From the NCBI GenBank assembly GCA_950295325.1, contig OX485805.1, forward strand, positions 8,248,501 to 8,312,500: 64,000 nucleotides of DNA. Direction: 5' to 3'. Origin of the DNA: Polytrichum commune (lineage: Eukaryota; Streptophyta; Polytrichopsida; Polytrichales; Polytrichaceae). The notes beneath the pieces are model-generated. The model was not told the origin of the DNA and did not search any database. It was given only the letters and a program-made list of their open reading frames with translations. Both the position numbers and the translations under genes were made by a program. Positions 1 to 10,868 of this stretch are shown in pieces. The stretch's first letter is position 1. Each line of letters starts with the position of its first letter.

Positions 1-267
1 AAACGTCACAAAGACAACCTATTTGACACCATCAGCATGGAAAAGGGAAAGTGCTCTCTTTCTTCAAGTTGGGTAAAACTCTATAAATAGAAAAGAAACC
101 CTATTTCCACTCTTGTAGCTCTCCACAATCCACACACGATGCGACATACAATATTCTTGATCTAATAAAGCTTACCTGGTGCTGTAAACTTCTGTGCACA
201 TACAATATTCCAGAGGCCGAGGATGGCTACACCTGTGAAAATCAAGGGCGATGAAACAGCCGCCTAA
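1..267 (+). promoter_or_regulatory. Probable LTR fragment with TATA box, followed by a 14-codon gag-like start
   Basis: A TATA-like box (TATAAATA, 82-89) is followed by a pyrimidine-rich stretch and an AATAAA-like signal near 164-170, the order expected for the U3-R part of a plant LTR. An ATG at 223 opens a short frame (MATPVKIKGDETAA, stop at 265-267) that looks like a truncated gag start. The left end of any LTR lies outside the window and no partner copy is visible, so the retroelement reading is an inference from layout alone. Its strand is opposite to that of the copia gag remnant next to it, so the two are separate insertions. Confidence 0.35.
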
Positions 268-569
268 AGCAATTAATGCTGCATGCAAATCCAAGAAAAT
301 CTACCACTGTTCAACTAGTGATGTGGCAGTGATTGGGAGAGCTTGTTTTGCTGCTCAGAAAATTTCTCTCCTAGACCTTCTAGTGAAATTGCGATAGACT
401 CAAGTTGTGCAACGTGTTTTGCAATAGAATCTCCTGCTTGATACTCACAGTTGAAGAACTGTTGCATGAGTAGAAATAATGACTCTTCAGAAACTTGTTC
501 GTAGATCAATGTTAACCGATTCCACATAACCTGGGCGGTTTTGCACGTGACAAGCATATGCAAATGCTC

Positions 570-1338
570 CAGGGTTGTCTATTGTGTCGTGACAGAGGCT
601 AATCTCGGCATAATGTCGTGCCGTCACGACACGTATCCGTCACGACATTATGCCGGATGCTGTCTTTATCCTGACGGACTTGAATTTTACCGAATGTTGT
701 GTGTAATTACATTACCCCATTTCGGACACGTAGGATGTAAGATGTCCACGTGTGATGACATGTCAGCAAAGTAGAGGTAAAGTGGGGAAAAAATTACTAG
801 CCCCCGATCCAACCCCCGTCCGCCCCCCCCCCCCCCGTCCGCCCCCGTTCCCAACCCCCATTCCCCCCCGTTCCCACACCCGGTCCCCCCCCCCCCCCCC
901 CCCCGTCCGCTCCCTTGTCCACCCCTGCGTTCCCCCCGTCTGCCCCCGTTCCCACCCGTCCGCCCCCGCGTTCCCCCCGTCCGCCCCCGTTCCCACCCGT
1001 CCGCCCCCGCGTCCCACCCGTCCGCCCCCACGTTCCCACCCGTCCGCCCCGTCCGCCCCACACCCTCCTTAGTCGTTTTTTACTACTTTGATTTTAACAA
1101 AATGGTAAACAAAATGGCAAAATGGTTTACCTGGCGCTAGGCATATCCACGTCCACGTCGGCGTTTTCTGCCACATAGGACGCCACCTTGGCAAGAAGGT
1201 AAGTATTTTACCCACCCTACTCCGTTCCCCCTATGTTGACCCTACGTGGACCCTATTGTGTCATGACGGAGGGGTCCGTCACGACACGACACGTCATGAC
1301 GGCACGACACTGTCATAACGGCGGGATAGACAACCCTG
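570..1338 (+). mobile_element. Non-autonomous hAT-like element, copy 1 (769 bp)
   Basis: The ends are perfect 13-bp inverted repeats, CAGGGTTGTCTAT at 570-582 and its complement at 1326-1338, allowing for small differences further inward. It is flanked by a perfect 8-bp target duplication AAATGCTC at 562-569 and 1339-1346. An 8-bp duplication plus a CAGGG terminus is the hAT pattern. Subterminal DNA is full of short inverted words (TGTCGTGAC / GTCACGACA), including a hairpin near 608-655; such repeats are where hAT transposases bind. The middle is a cytosine-rich minisatellite. No transposase is encoded; proline- and glycine-rich open frames here are only readings of the C-rich tract. It interrupts the copia gag. 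Copy 2 is at 6252-6901 in the opposite orientation. Confidence 0.92.
812..1063. repeat. C-rich minisatellite inside hAT-like copy 1
   Basis: Degenerate tandem units of the kind CCCGTCCGCCCCCGTTCC, with pure C runs at about 826-836 and 884-904. The strand asymmetry is nearly complete, with very few A residues. The equivalent region of copy 2 (about 6545-6672) is shorter, so the tract length varies between copies. Confidence 0.88.
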
Positions 1339-1622
1339 AAATGCTCCATGTCAACCGAAGTGGCTATTATAGCACGTGCTGCACTGTTTTCTTCTTCCAA
1401 GCATTGATCAATGCCGGATCACCATCTATTGGACATAACTCAGTGCCATCAACAATCTTGAAAAACTCTTTGCCCTCTAGCACAATCTGGAGCTGATACT
1501 TGTAAAGCGGAAAATTCTGACCCGTGAATCTAAACAGTTGAGTACTTGACTCTACCTTGACGTCCATGATCACTAGAACATGTTACCAATTCAAAATTCT
1601 ACTGCCGGTGTGGGCCCATAAC

Positions 1623-1960
1623 CTGTTGGAATACATAACAAGATAGACAAGAATTGTAACTACATGAAACTTGCAGTGCTTTATTGATTCACTTGTATTG
1701 AATGCTACAAGCACGCTATCAGTGCAATCAACGAAACCTAGCTGTCTGAGCTGCAACTGCAACTACAAGAATGCTTACTAACCGAGGTGGTGAAGCGTAT
1801 CTACCTGAGAGAGATGGACAAAAGGCGGGAAAAACTAGTTCAATACAGGTGTCACTAATTCAAACTAAACTACTGAGTTGGCATCTCAAATACTGGACGT
1901 GGTAATGAACAGGTCATAGTAGACCAGTCATCAACACTCCCACTTATACAGACAATACGG
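1623..1960 (-). repeat. Possible LTR of the minus-strand copia element
   Basis: Immediately upstream (on the minus strand) of the copia gag start lies a sequence beginning TGTTGGAATACATAAC on the plus strand, which read on the minus strand ends TTCCAACA, a common copia LTR terminus. Leader DNA of about 50 bp separates it from the gag ATG. The far boundary is uncertain; I place it near a TCAACA at about 1950. No second LTR is in the window to test it. Confidence 0.35.
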
Positions 1961-3960
1961 ACTTTTTTCAACCTGAATGTCCCGATAATGTCACATATGA
2001 CGGCCTTCAGCATTTCCCCGTGGTTCTCGACCGACACAAACCACCTTCCTCATGAATGTCACCCATCTTTCTGTACCGATTTACCAGCACATTTAAGCCT
2101 GGGATAAAAAACATCCTGCTACTCGGACGGGATTGGATCGGAAGAAGCTCTGCAATGCCTGAGGATGATTTCCGTTTCACACCAAACGTATATTGAGGTT
2201 AAGCACTATGGTCGAAGTCGGTGATCCTCCGCAATCTCATGTTGAACCCGAGACGATAGTGGGCTTTGCACAAATGCTGCACCGCCAAGGTGAAAGCTAG
2301 TTTAGGAGAAGTTAACCCAAATGTGAAGTTACACTCCAGTTGAATTGGCAGCTCAAGTTGCTGTGGTTTGAAGAGGGGATTGCTTAAGGATGAGGGTTTG
2401 CTAATTGCGCACGAATGGATATGTGGATGTTGATAAGGTCTAGTAGTTCGCAAGTGAGTGTGGGAGCGTCATGGCAGTTTCTGATGGGACTTCTGATATT
2501 GGAGCTGCAGTTCTCGGACATTGAGAGAGAACCAACTGCAGAAGAGACGGAGACCGCGAAGTGGGAGGGTTATGCATCCCTCGTAAGCAAGATGACGAGG
2601 GAGCTGGCCACTGGCGTTGATGCCGAGATGTACGCCCAACACGGAGCTGATGTGGTGAGCGACACCAACAGGGCTACAGAGGGTGGCCGTTGGGATACCT
2701 CGACACTGTCGTAGTTATTGCTGCCTCGATGAGGTGAGCATGTTAATTTGTGGATACAACATCGCAGTGATGGAGGCAAAGATAATAGGGTAACTGATCA
2801 GTGTATAAGTTTGGTGTATAATTTGCGCACGGTATCTGATGCTTGCCGTTTGTTGAAGTCCATTTGACACTCACCAGTTGAATGTACAAGAACCCTGATC
2901 AGAGCGTGGAGAAACACAGATGTCGCCGAAGACAGACGCCATGCATCTGGAGGGCATCAACATCCTGCGTATCCGTGGTCATTGGAACTCATGAAACGAG
3001 GAAGTAGTCGAATGTCGGAAGGATTTCCCAATAGGAGCCATAACTTAGTTGAAGCTGTGTAGCAGGCTCTGAATATCAGATCGCATGCTTCTTGTTAGCT
3101 CATTTGGAGGCAACGACAATGTAGGAGTTAGTAGGACAGACGTTGGATATGATGAATCTATCACGGCGCTATGTGCAGTCCGCATTGAAATAAAAATGTT
3201 TTCATGGAGTTACTTTATACAATGGCGTCGACTCATTCACGGAAAAAATCAACTATCACGAAATAGTACTCCGGCTGTCTACACAATACTGGTACATACA
3301 GAAAACAAGCCTGGACATTATGGGATAGTCTGACGAATGGGGCCAATGCAGGTGGCCACTTGGTATGAAGCATAAATCTGGCAACTTCACCAACGAAGAT
3401 ACACATGAAGGTATTAAATAATCCTGTGAGTTACATCATCCAACTCTTTTTTGTTCATTTTGGTGTTGGCCGGGTTGGCCGGGTTGGTCTTCTGTCTAAT
3501 TTTTTTTAAATTAAAATTTATTCAAAAAAAAATCATCCGACTCATGCAACTAAGATTTTTTTCTGTAATACACCAATGAATCCCGCTCGAAATGTGTTAG
3601 AGCTGACATGCCTAATGTTTTGGGATTTCATTTCACTGCACTTTTGCTAAATGTCACATAAGCGGCATTCTAAAACTGAATGTCTGAAATTTGGCAAAAA
3701 AAAATGACATTATCACATGTGCATGTCTGTAGCCCCTACATAGTCAATAATGTCTCAAAAGTGGACACTAAACAGGTGAAATTCCATTGGTGACACCACC
3801 ACCACAACAAACCGGGATCCTTATGTTGAGCCATTTGCCACATACGAAATTGATGCTTGCATTGTGGAGATTAATGCACTACAAGTGTTAGATCTCAAAC
3901 AACGTTTTTACCGCTTCAGTTTATCTTAGATAACATTGTACTAACACAGGAAACCCTACA
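1961..3960. other. Stretch without a recognisable gene
   Basis: The open frames here are short. The longest, 2415-2714 plus, 99 codons, has no motif I recognise. Near 3465-3487 there is a small tandem GGTTGGCCG repeat, and 3498-3535 is an A/T-rich tract. It probably consists of eroded repeats, but nothing specific can be named. Confidence 0.6.
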
Positions 3961-3970
3961 TTGGGCAAAG

Positions 3971-6251
3971 ATGTCCAAACATCCCACGGTTTTCTTGAAG
4001 CTCGACTTTTCTAAGGCGTACAACACGGTATCATGGAGATTCTTGTTCCACACAATGCAAATGATGGGAATTAGGGAGAAATTTAACAAGTGGGTTAAAC
4101 TCCTTTTTGGTAATGCGTCCACAACAGTTAACCTTAACGGCAGCCCGGGAAATAGTTTCAAAGTAGAGAGGGAGTAAGACAAGGTTGCCCTCTAGCACCA
4201 TACCTCTTCCTTATTATAGGAAAGCAGTCACGAAAGGAAGACTAAGAGAAACCTCCCTCCCGAGGGGGAAAAAACAACATAGTATATTCTAGTATGCAAA
4301 TGACTCGTCCTTCATGGTTATGGGGGAAAAAAGATATGTTGACGAGTTGGTGCGGATACTTAAAGTCTTCAGTGAAGCATCAAGGATGGAATTCAACTGG
4401 GAAAAGTCATGTGCATATTGGTTTGACAAGTATACACACAAGCCAAAATGATTTGCAGGGTATAATTGGCAATGGGTAGAGGAGGGAGAATTGTCTAAAC
4501 TTCTTGGCACCCTTTTCGGGCTTAACCTAAATACGCCAGATGTTGATCATTTTCTCTACAACAAAATATCCAAAAAACTAGACTATTGGAGTACCATGAA
4601 ATTCTCACTAGCACGAATAGTCGTCATTTGCAACCAAGTTGTCGTGTAAATAGCGATCGTGTGTCACTGCACCTCGAGTACCAACCACCACTAACAAACA
4701 ACACTAAAACATAGCAAAGTCACACATAAACAACACACCGAAGAGGAAGGTAGTCCTAGGGTTAGACCTAGGGGGGAGGGAAGGTAGACCTAAGGAGGAG
4801 GGGGTAGACTTAGGGGTTAGGTAGGGGAGGGAAGGAGCGGGCGAAGGAGCTGGAGGGGGGGTGCGGGCCTTGGCCGCCGCCGCGTGCCGCCGCAGCTAGG
4901 AGTTGCAGAGCTCCCGGAGTCGGCTCCTCTCCTCTCTTCATTTTTTTTTGAATAAAAATTGCAATTGAATCGGAATAAAAAATGTTCTTTGCAAGCTTAA
5001 TGTGGTGAATTCAAGCTTGTAAGCGAACAACCGACAAGAAAATCCGTGGACAATTCAACAATTCATCATCAAAATTCACCTTGATATCGCATTCACAAGC
5101 AAACATTCTTCATATTGTTGCTCCACAATCCGCGGTATCCTCCGCTCCGACAACTTCGTCACTCCTTATTTTCACGCCCCTCTTGCGCGTTACATATCAA
5201 GAGTGAAGAAGAAAACATAAAAAATGAAACGCATTTTTGCCAAGTAAGAAGGAAGAAAGTCAAACACTCATAAGAGCTCTAATCTTTCTTCAAATGCACA
5301 CAATGAATCAAGCTATCTCTCACTCCACCACGGGAGAATCCAAGAGTGTAAGAAAGAGGAGAAGAATTTCGGATTTATTACAAACACATGCAATCTTCAC
5401 CTCACACAAGCTCTCTCCACACACGCACTCACAAGACTTGACTTGGCAAGAATGCCAAGCCAAGAAGGAGGCTCCTCACTTAGGAGCCTTCCTCTCCACA
5501 ACTAAGATTCATCCATCCAAATCTAGACGGATGAAACCCAACGGATAAGGTGCGGCCGTCAACGCCATATACCGTTACAAAGTGTTGTTGTTCACACTAT
5601 GGTTTCTTATTACAGTATGGGGGGATCAAACAAGATTCTTAGAAAAATTAGAGGTACAATTGGCAACTATCTATGGTCCGGAAAGAAGCAACTCACCTGG
5701 ACTAGAATTAGTTGGAAGGAGGGCTGCATGAAGAAGAAAGTTGGAGGAGTCGGATTAGTAGACCCGGAGGTTGCCAAAATTAGTCTCCTTTGCAAATGGA
5801 TAGTTAAGGCAATGGAACCTGGAGAATCCAACATCTAATTCATGCTTAAATATAAACTAGCAAGGTTTAACCCACAGAGAGGACGAAGTTGGGGAATTAG
5901 TCTTGATTGGTTTATTAGTAAGCAACACATGGGACTCACGGGCTCTAGGGTGTGGGACCACATTAGTAAGGCTTGGAAGGTAATGGTTGAGGTACTCTAC
6001 CAACTTTTCCCTCAGACACGGATGAAATTATTGCACGCAAACATATGGTGGTCAGACGGGGTGGAACTCCTTAGTAACATGTTTACTTACGCCAGAGGCT
6101 TAGACCTATACCGCAAAGGCATACAGTGCGTAGACGACGTGTGGGATAGTAATCAAAAGGGCTTTCTCACTTGGGATAAGGCAAAATAAAAGTTTAAACT
6201 TACGTCGGCTGAGACTGGAGATTGGGCCGCCCAATTCCAATCCACTCATCC
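3971..6251 (+). pseudogene. LINE-type reverse transcriptase remnant, interrupted
   Basis: A non-LTR retrotransposon ORF2 relic. 3971-4177 encodes LKLDFSKAYNTVSWRF, an RT block with the first catalytic Asp, followed by a 1-base frameshift and then RQGCPLAPYLFLI near 4175-4220. The next block reads YANDSSF near 4291-4312, so the second RT aspartate pair YADD has become YAND. The thumb/connection follows to about 4640. After an inserted segment (4645-5579) the frame resumes at 5581 with GGSNKILRKIRGTIGNYLWSG and GGVGLVDPEVAKISLLCKW, the typical LINE C-terminal region. In-frame stops lie at 5836-5838 and 6187-6189. The hAT-like copy 2 begins at 6252. The endonuclease is missing. Family certain, activity lost. 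Confidence 0.87.
4645..5579. mobile_element. Probable solo LTR (935 bp) inside the LINE remnant
   Basis: The LINE coding sequence breaks off at CNQVVV and resumes almost exactly where it left off after this segment, so it is an insertion. It starts TGTAA and ends TTACA, 5-bp inverted ends of LTR type. It contains purine-rich and AT-rich tracts and a GC-rich block (about 4855-4925) but no coding sequence. The five bases outside each end (TGTCG / AAGTG) do not match, so the target duplication has decayed or the ends are slightly misplaced. Direction is not known. Confidence 0.48.
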
Positions 6252-6901
6252 CAGGGTTGTCTATCCCGACGTCATGACGGTGTCGTACCGTCATGACGGT
6301 GTCGTGCCGTCATGACGTGTCGTGTCATGACGGACCCCTCCGTCACGACACAATAGGGTCCACGTAGGGTCAACCTAGGGGGAAGCTAGTAGGGTGGGTA
6401 AAATACTTACCTTCTTGCCAAGGTGGCGTCCTATGTGGCAGAAAAGGCCGACGTGGACGTGGATATGCCTAGCGCCAGGTAAACCATTTTGCCATTCTGT
6501 TTATCATTATGTTAAAATCAAAGTAGTAAAATATGACTAAGGAGGGTGTGGGGCGGACGGGGGACGAGGGTGGGGCGGACGGGGGGGGAACGGAGCAGAC
6601 CGGGGCGGGAACGGGGGGGAACGGGGCCGGGAACGGGGCCGGGAACGGGTGCGGACGGGGGGGCGGACGGGCGCTAGTAATTGTTTCCCCACTTTACCTC
6701 TACTTTGCTAACATGTCACACGTGGACATCTTATATCCTACGTGTCCGAAATGGGGTAATGTAATTACACACAGAATTCGGTAAAATTCAAGTCCGTCAG
6801 GATAAAGACAACATCCGGCATAATGTCGTGACGGATACGTGTCGTGACGGCACGACATTATGCCGAGATTAGCCTCCGTCACGACACAATAGACAACCCT
6901 G
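6252..6901 (-). mobile_element. Non-autonomous hAT-like element, copy 2 (650 bp)
   Basis: Same family as the element at 570-1338, but inverted. Termini are CAGGGTTGTCTAT and its complement, and the flanks carry a perfect 8-bp target duplication ACTCATCC at 6244-6251 and 6902-6909. Internal landmarks match copy 1 in reverse order: the GCCAAGGTGGCGTCC block, the AAACCATTTTGCCAT block, a G-rich minisatellite (6545-6672) and the subterminal TAATGTCGTGACGG hairpin (about 6815-6870). The element sits at the 3' end of the LINE remnant. No transposase is encoded; an open frame at 6533-6784 is a reading of the G-rich tract. Confidence 0.93.
6545..6672. repeat. G-rich minisatellite inside hAT-like copy 2
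   Basis: Units such as GGGGCGGACGGG and GGGGCCGGGAACG. It is the complement of the C-rich tract in copy 1 and about half as long, so the tract expands or contracts between copies. Confidence 0.85.
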
Positions 6902-6959
6902 ACTCATCCATGTTATCAACTAATAACTTTTATCCACATCCAAAGATACCCATAAGAAA

Positions 6960-7921
6960 TCAGAGACCTAAGGTTAAACCATCGTCTTCTAGATCATCAC
7001 GAATGATGATGATGATGTCTAAGGACCTTAAATCCTATGATATCATGGAAGATTTAGATAAAATACAACCAACAATCAGTATGAAACAATTGTGGGCAGT
7101 AGCACCACAATGTCGTAGCTCCTTAAGTTCATTCATGATACATAGAAGATCGAGACCAGTCACAGTGTATGATATTACCTTGAGTCGAGATCCTAGAGCC
7201 CCTACAGTCGATGTCATCATAGGAGGTGCTCTCATACTTGGTGATGGAGATTCTGATGATGCTATTTTGGCATGGCAAAATACCGTGCTAGTTAATATGA
7301 TCTCTATTCATGCATCACTAATAGACGAAACCCAAGAGTTGAAACGAGTACATAACGTCCAAGAGGAAACCACACTCAAGGTATTAGCTGAAAAATGGGA
7401 ATCCTCGATGTTCGAGTCTGATCAACTTGCTAAGCATTATGCGGTCAAAGATGTATGTAGAGATATGGATTTGAGTGATGATGAGACACTCCGTATTATC
7501 AAGATATATGCGAAGATAACCAAAGATGAGTGGAAGTTTTGGAATGATTTCTTTAAGAAAAATATTAAAGTCTTTGCATGGTCGTATTAAGATTTCACAG
7601 GAGTTCACCCAAAGATTTGTGAACATAAGATCATATTGGAAGAAAGAACTAACCCCGTCCGCCAAAGACAATATAGAATGAACCCAAAATATTCCTTACT
7701 GGTTAAAGAAGAAATTGATAAGTTGTTAGAATTGGTTTTATCTATCCTATTCAATATAGTGATTGGGTATCACCCATTGTCGTAGTACCCAAGAAGAGTG
7801 GCAAACTCCGAATATGTGTGGATTACCGGAAGTTGAATAGTGTCACTAAGAAAGACTATTTTCCCTTACCATTTACTGACACTATGTTAGATGAAGTAGC
7901 AGGATATGATTGCTACTCATT
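6960..7921 (+). pseudogene. Ty3/gypsy Pol remnant: protease region to start of reverse transcriptase
   Basis: One open frame (about 6910-7587) carries SYDIMEDLDKIQPTISMKQLW, a linker, and then VYDITLSRDPRAPTVDVIIGG, the degenerate aspartic-protease region of gypsy elements. After a stop at 7588-7590 the sequence reads HPKICEHKI and RQRQYRMNPKYSLLVKEEI, then, in another frame, YPIQYSDWVSPIVVVPKKSG and LRICVDYRKLN, which is the N-terminal RT region (the PKK and DYR boxes). At least one stop and one frameshift are present. Coding stops at CYSF where the solo LTR inserted and resumes at 9823. The upstream boundary is uncertain because gag is missing. Confidence 0.85.
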
Positions 7922-9817
7922 TGTGAGCCCAAGATTGTGCCCACATGTCAATCTTATGTTTAAATTAGGGAAAACTGTAGAACATGTGCTTGCTTGAATT
8001 ATTAAAGCAATTGGAAGTATGTGAGTTGTTAAAGTCTAGATGAAGTTAAGTTAGCATTGATTTTGCTGTGTAGGCTTTGATTGTCTTGCATTACGAATGA
8101 AAAACTAAAAATTAGAGGAGTAGCTTTAAATTAAGGTGGCCAATGTTAATTCGAACGGGTAGGGCTAAGGATTATTAACTGTTTTAGGATGAGTTGATGT
8201 TAGTTTAAGGGGAGGCCTTAGGTGGAAGTCCGTGGGGCAGTCCAGTCCGGGATTGGCCGAAAGTGAAAAACCGTTATCTGTGCTGGATACTCGAACTGGG
8301 GAAGGGGGTCCCTGAGAGGTTCAGGAAGGGGGCCTTATTTTCTCTGGGTCTCTAAGTCTGCGGCTCGAGGAGGAAGGTTGCTGGTGCAAGGCAAAGCCCT
8401 AGTAGATTAAGGGCAGTGAGGTTCGGTGACTGATGTGTGCATCTCTAGCCATGGCTGCCAGCCACTAGGAGAAGGGGTCTAATGTAAGGCGAGTAACAGG
8501 AAGCTGATGCAAATGAGGGGAGGAGGCCCAAGTAAGGGAGCGGTAGTAGTGCTGCAACTCGGTAATCATGAGGATGTAGGTGTGCAGCAGAAGGTCCAAC
8601 GCCCAAGGGTAAGGAAATCGCTGCAATGAACGGACATTGCAATGGGATTGGCAGAGAAGAGTGGTAGTACCGATGTACCAGAGGGTCGGGAGGTTTTTGC
8701 ACCGATCTCTTAAACCACCGCTGATGGCGGGATCCAGCCTCTACCGGTTTCATTGAGCTGCTGCGGAGATAAGCATTCAGTGAAGGTTAGAAGTGAATTG
8801 AACTCAGTGTCATTTCCAATGTGCGGCATTGTCCTTGCATGCTAATGAGGTGAGAGAAAGTTGGGTGATGTTGCATTCTGCAAGTTGTAGAATCTATAGC
8901 GAGATCACATGCGTGAGCCGAGGAAGGGAGAGAGACCAGGTATCCCCTATCTCGAGAGTACTCACATTGGGAGAATTTAGCAGTTAGCCGGAATCGGGAA
9001 GAGCAAGCAAGAGGTGAATTCAGTAGTTGGCCACAACACGGAGGGTGAACTAGGGGGTGAGAATTTGAGGGCAGATGCGAATCAACAGAAGACCTCACAA
9101 CTCACCTGGCCGAAGCCACCGAGGGCGAGAACGAGGTTGCAGCTCCGCTGACATTGGGAATTGAGGTTGAGGGAGGCCCTGAACGGTAGCTCTCAAGCTC
9201 TTGGTTGGGAGCTGGAAGTGCTCGTATTGGTCAGTGGATAGGGCCTTACATCTAAAGCGATCGCAGTTGGCTTGCCATTGTGGGCGAATCCCTGGACTCG
9301 GTGCCGTCAAGGTTTTGGGTGGAGTTGCAGTGGTAGTGGCTGCCCGAAGGCAGTGCCGCTACACTGAGGCAACAGAGGAGAGCAATTGGCCAACCAGCGA
9401 GGAGGTGATATCAAATCCCGGCTCCTGGAGCAAGGCAACCATATAGGCAGAATTAGTGAATTCATTGAACATGGTGTAGGAAGGGCTTAGGGTAAGATTT
9501 GTGAATGATTAGCTGCCAGGATTAGTGTAGGATCAGCCCATGAGAGCATGGATGACAGTGATGGCTTTAACTTAGGAGTTTGCATTAGGAGTTCTAACAT
9601 GTAAGGGTGGTGTGAAAGTGCACACACAAGGGCATTGGAAAATATTCACTGGGAAGAAGAGCATTTCTGAATGCTTGGAATAAAGTGTTGGTTAATATTC
9701 ACCAGGTAAAGGCATTGGGTAAGGATTCAACGAGTGAAGTGAAGTCATTCACTTACATGTGAGCTACGAGCATTCACCCGGACTACGATGCATAAGGGTG
9801 GGAGTTTATGGCTGACA
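7922..9817. mobile_element. Solo LTR, 1896 bp, with TCATT target duplication
   Basis: The segment begins TGTGAGC and ends GCTGACA, imperfect 7-bp inverted ends with TG..CA termini. It is flanked by identical 5-bp sequences TCATT at 7917-7921 and 9818-9822, the mark of LTR-retrotransposon integration. Removing it restores the RT sequence from CYSF to FSGYNQIS. The interior has no recognisable coding sequence; the open frames are short and unmatched. A single LTR left by recombination is the simplest reading; a short non-coding retrotransposon derivative is the alternative. Orientation cannot be read. Confidence 0.8.
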
Positions 9818-9822
9818 TCATT

Positions 9823-10103
9823 CATGGGTAGATTTTCAGGTTATAATCAAATTTCAGTATACCACTACGTCGTATTCTGACTGCTTTTATCACACCTTGG
9901 GGCATTTTTGCATATGCTCGAATGCCTTTTGGTATGGGCAATTCCCCTTGAACCTTTTCTAGGTTAGGAATAAATACATTTTGGAACTATCTTCATCGCA
10001 CGATGGAGGTGTTTCTGGATGATTTTGCAATCTACAGCACTATAGAAAAACATGCAAAACACCTGCAAGAATGTTTTGACGTATATGTTTTGACATATGT
10101 GTT
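9823..10103 (+). pseudogene. Ty3/gypsy reverse transcriptase palm remnant
   Basis: Continuation of the interrupted RT: FSGYNQIS, then FAYARMPFGM (one base out of frame), and VFLDDFAIYS, which holds the catalytic FLDD box. Stops and frameshifts break it. The stretch between the LDD box and RNase H (thumb and connection) is missing; a perfect hairpin (10084-10116) lies at the deletion junction. Confidence 0.83.
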
Positions 10104-10116
10104 ATGTCAAAACATA
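10084..10116. repeat. Perfect 14-bp-stem hairpin at the RT/RNase H junction
   Basis: TATGTTTTGACATA at 10084-10097 and its exact complement at 10103-10116 flank a 5-base loop. It sits where the RT thumb/connection coding sequence has been lost, so it may mark the deletion event. Confidence 0.85.
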
Positions 10117-10868
10117 CGATTGAGGTATATGTGGATGCGTCAAACATTGCCATAGGTGCGATATTAAGTCAAAAAGATGAGAAAGGCCACAATCATCCCA
10201 TATATTTTGCTAGTCGTCAACTAGTTCAAGCAGAGCGTAATTATACAGTTACAGAAAGAGAAGCCTTAGGGATGATATTCTCAATGTAGAAATTTAGACA
10301 CTATTTGTTAGGGTATAAATTCGTATTTCATGTAGATCACGATGCCCTAAAATATATGATAAACAAACCCCAGCTGAGTGGAAGAATAGCTAGATGGGTA
10401 CTATTGTTACAAGAGTTTAACTTTACTGTTCAAGTGCTACCAGGAAAGAGTCATGCGAATGCAGATCATTTGTCAAGACTAAGTGACGCCTTAGGAACAG
10501 AACCCATTGATGATTTTTTTCCAGATGTTAATTTGTTTTTCATAGAGAAGGTGTCACCTGAGTATGCCGAAGTAATCAATTATCTCCAAACCAATACATT
10601 TCCTATGGATTTCTCTAAAAAACAACAACAACGATTAGTTTTTAGGGCAGCTCCATACTCGATCATTGCCGACACGTTGTATAAAAAAGGCAAAGATGGT
10701 GTATTGAGACGTTGTATTATGAATGCGGAGATACCCTTAATTTTACAAGGATGTCATAGTGACCCCGCAGGAGGTCATTTTGCAGGTAATGTCACTGCTA
10801 GAAAGGTTTTACAGGCTGGATACTGGTAGCCCACCTTGTTCAATGACTGTGTCACCTATGCTAGACAG
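10104..10868 (+). pseudogene. Ty3/gypsy RNase H and integrase zinc-finger remnant
   Basis: The first frame reads VYVDASNIAIGAILSQ and ERNYTVTEREALG, the RNase H domain (first Asp in YVDAS). A stop at 10287-10289 interrupts it, and the frame goes on through HVDHDALKYMINKP to HANADHLSRL, the end of RNase H. The integrase zinc finger follows, with HSDPAGGHFAG and later RQCDAC (H2C2), but stops at 10827-10829 and about 10880 break it. It belongs to the same element as 6960-7921. Confidence 0.86.

Larger units (their letters stand above)
315..1573 (-). pseudogene. Ty1/copia Gag remnant (UBN2-type), split by a hAT-like insertion
   Basis: Two minus-strand pieces form one Gag N-terminal region. The piece at 1367-1573 carries the usual FTGQNFPLYKYQLQIVLEG start, the small Gag domain that precedes UBN2. 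The piece at 315-563 carries CKTAQVMWNRL, then hydrophobic and acidic helices ending in SIAKHVAQLESIAISLEGLG, typical of copia Gag_pre/UBN2 domains. They are separated by the element at 570-1338. A one-base frameshift near 1390-1400 (in the AAGAAGAAAAC run) also breaks the frame before the insertion, and the frame ends in a stop at 315. The coding start is ATG 1573. The zinc knuckle and pol are absent. It is a dead copy, and the copia assignment is firm. Confidence 0.78.

Noticed and set aside
687-1072. Proline-rich and glycine-rich open frames on both strands
   Set aside because: They lie inside the C-rich minisatellite of the hAT-like element; low-complexity readings with no conserved domain.
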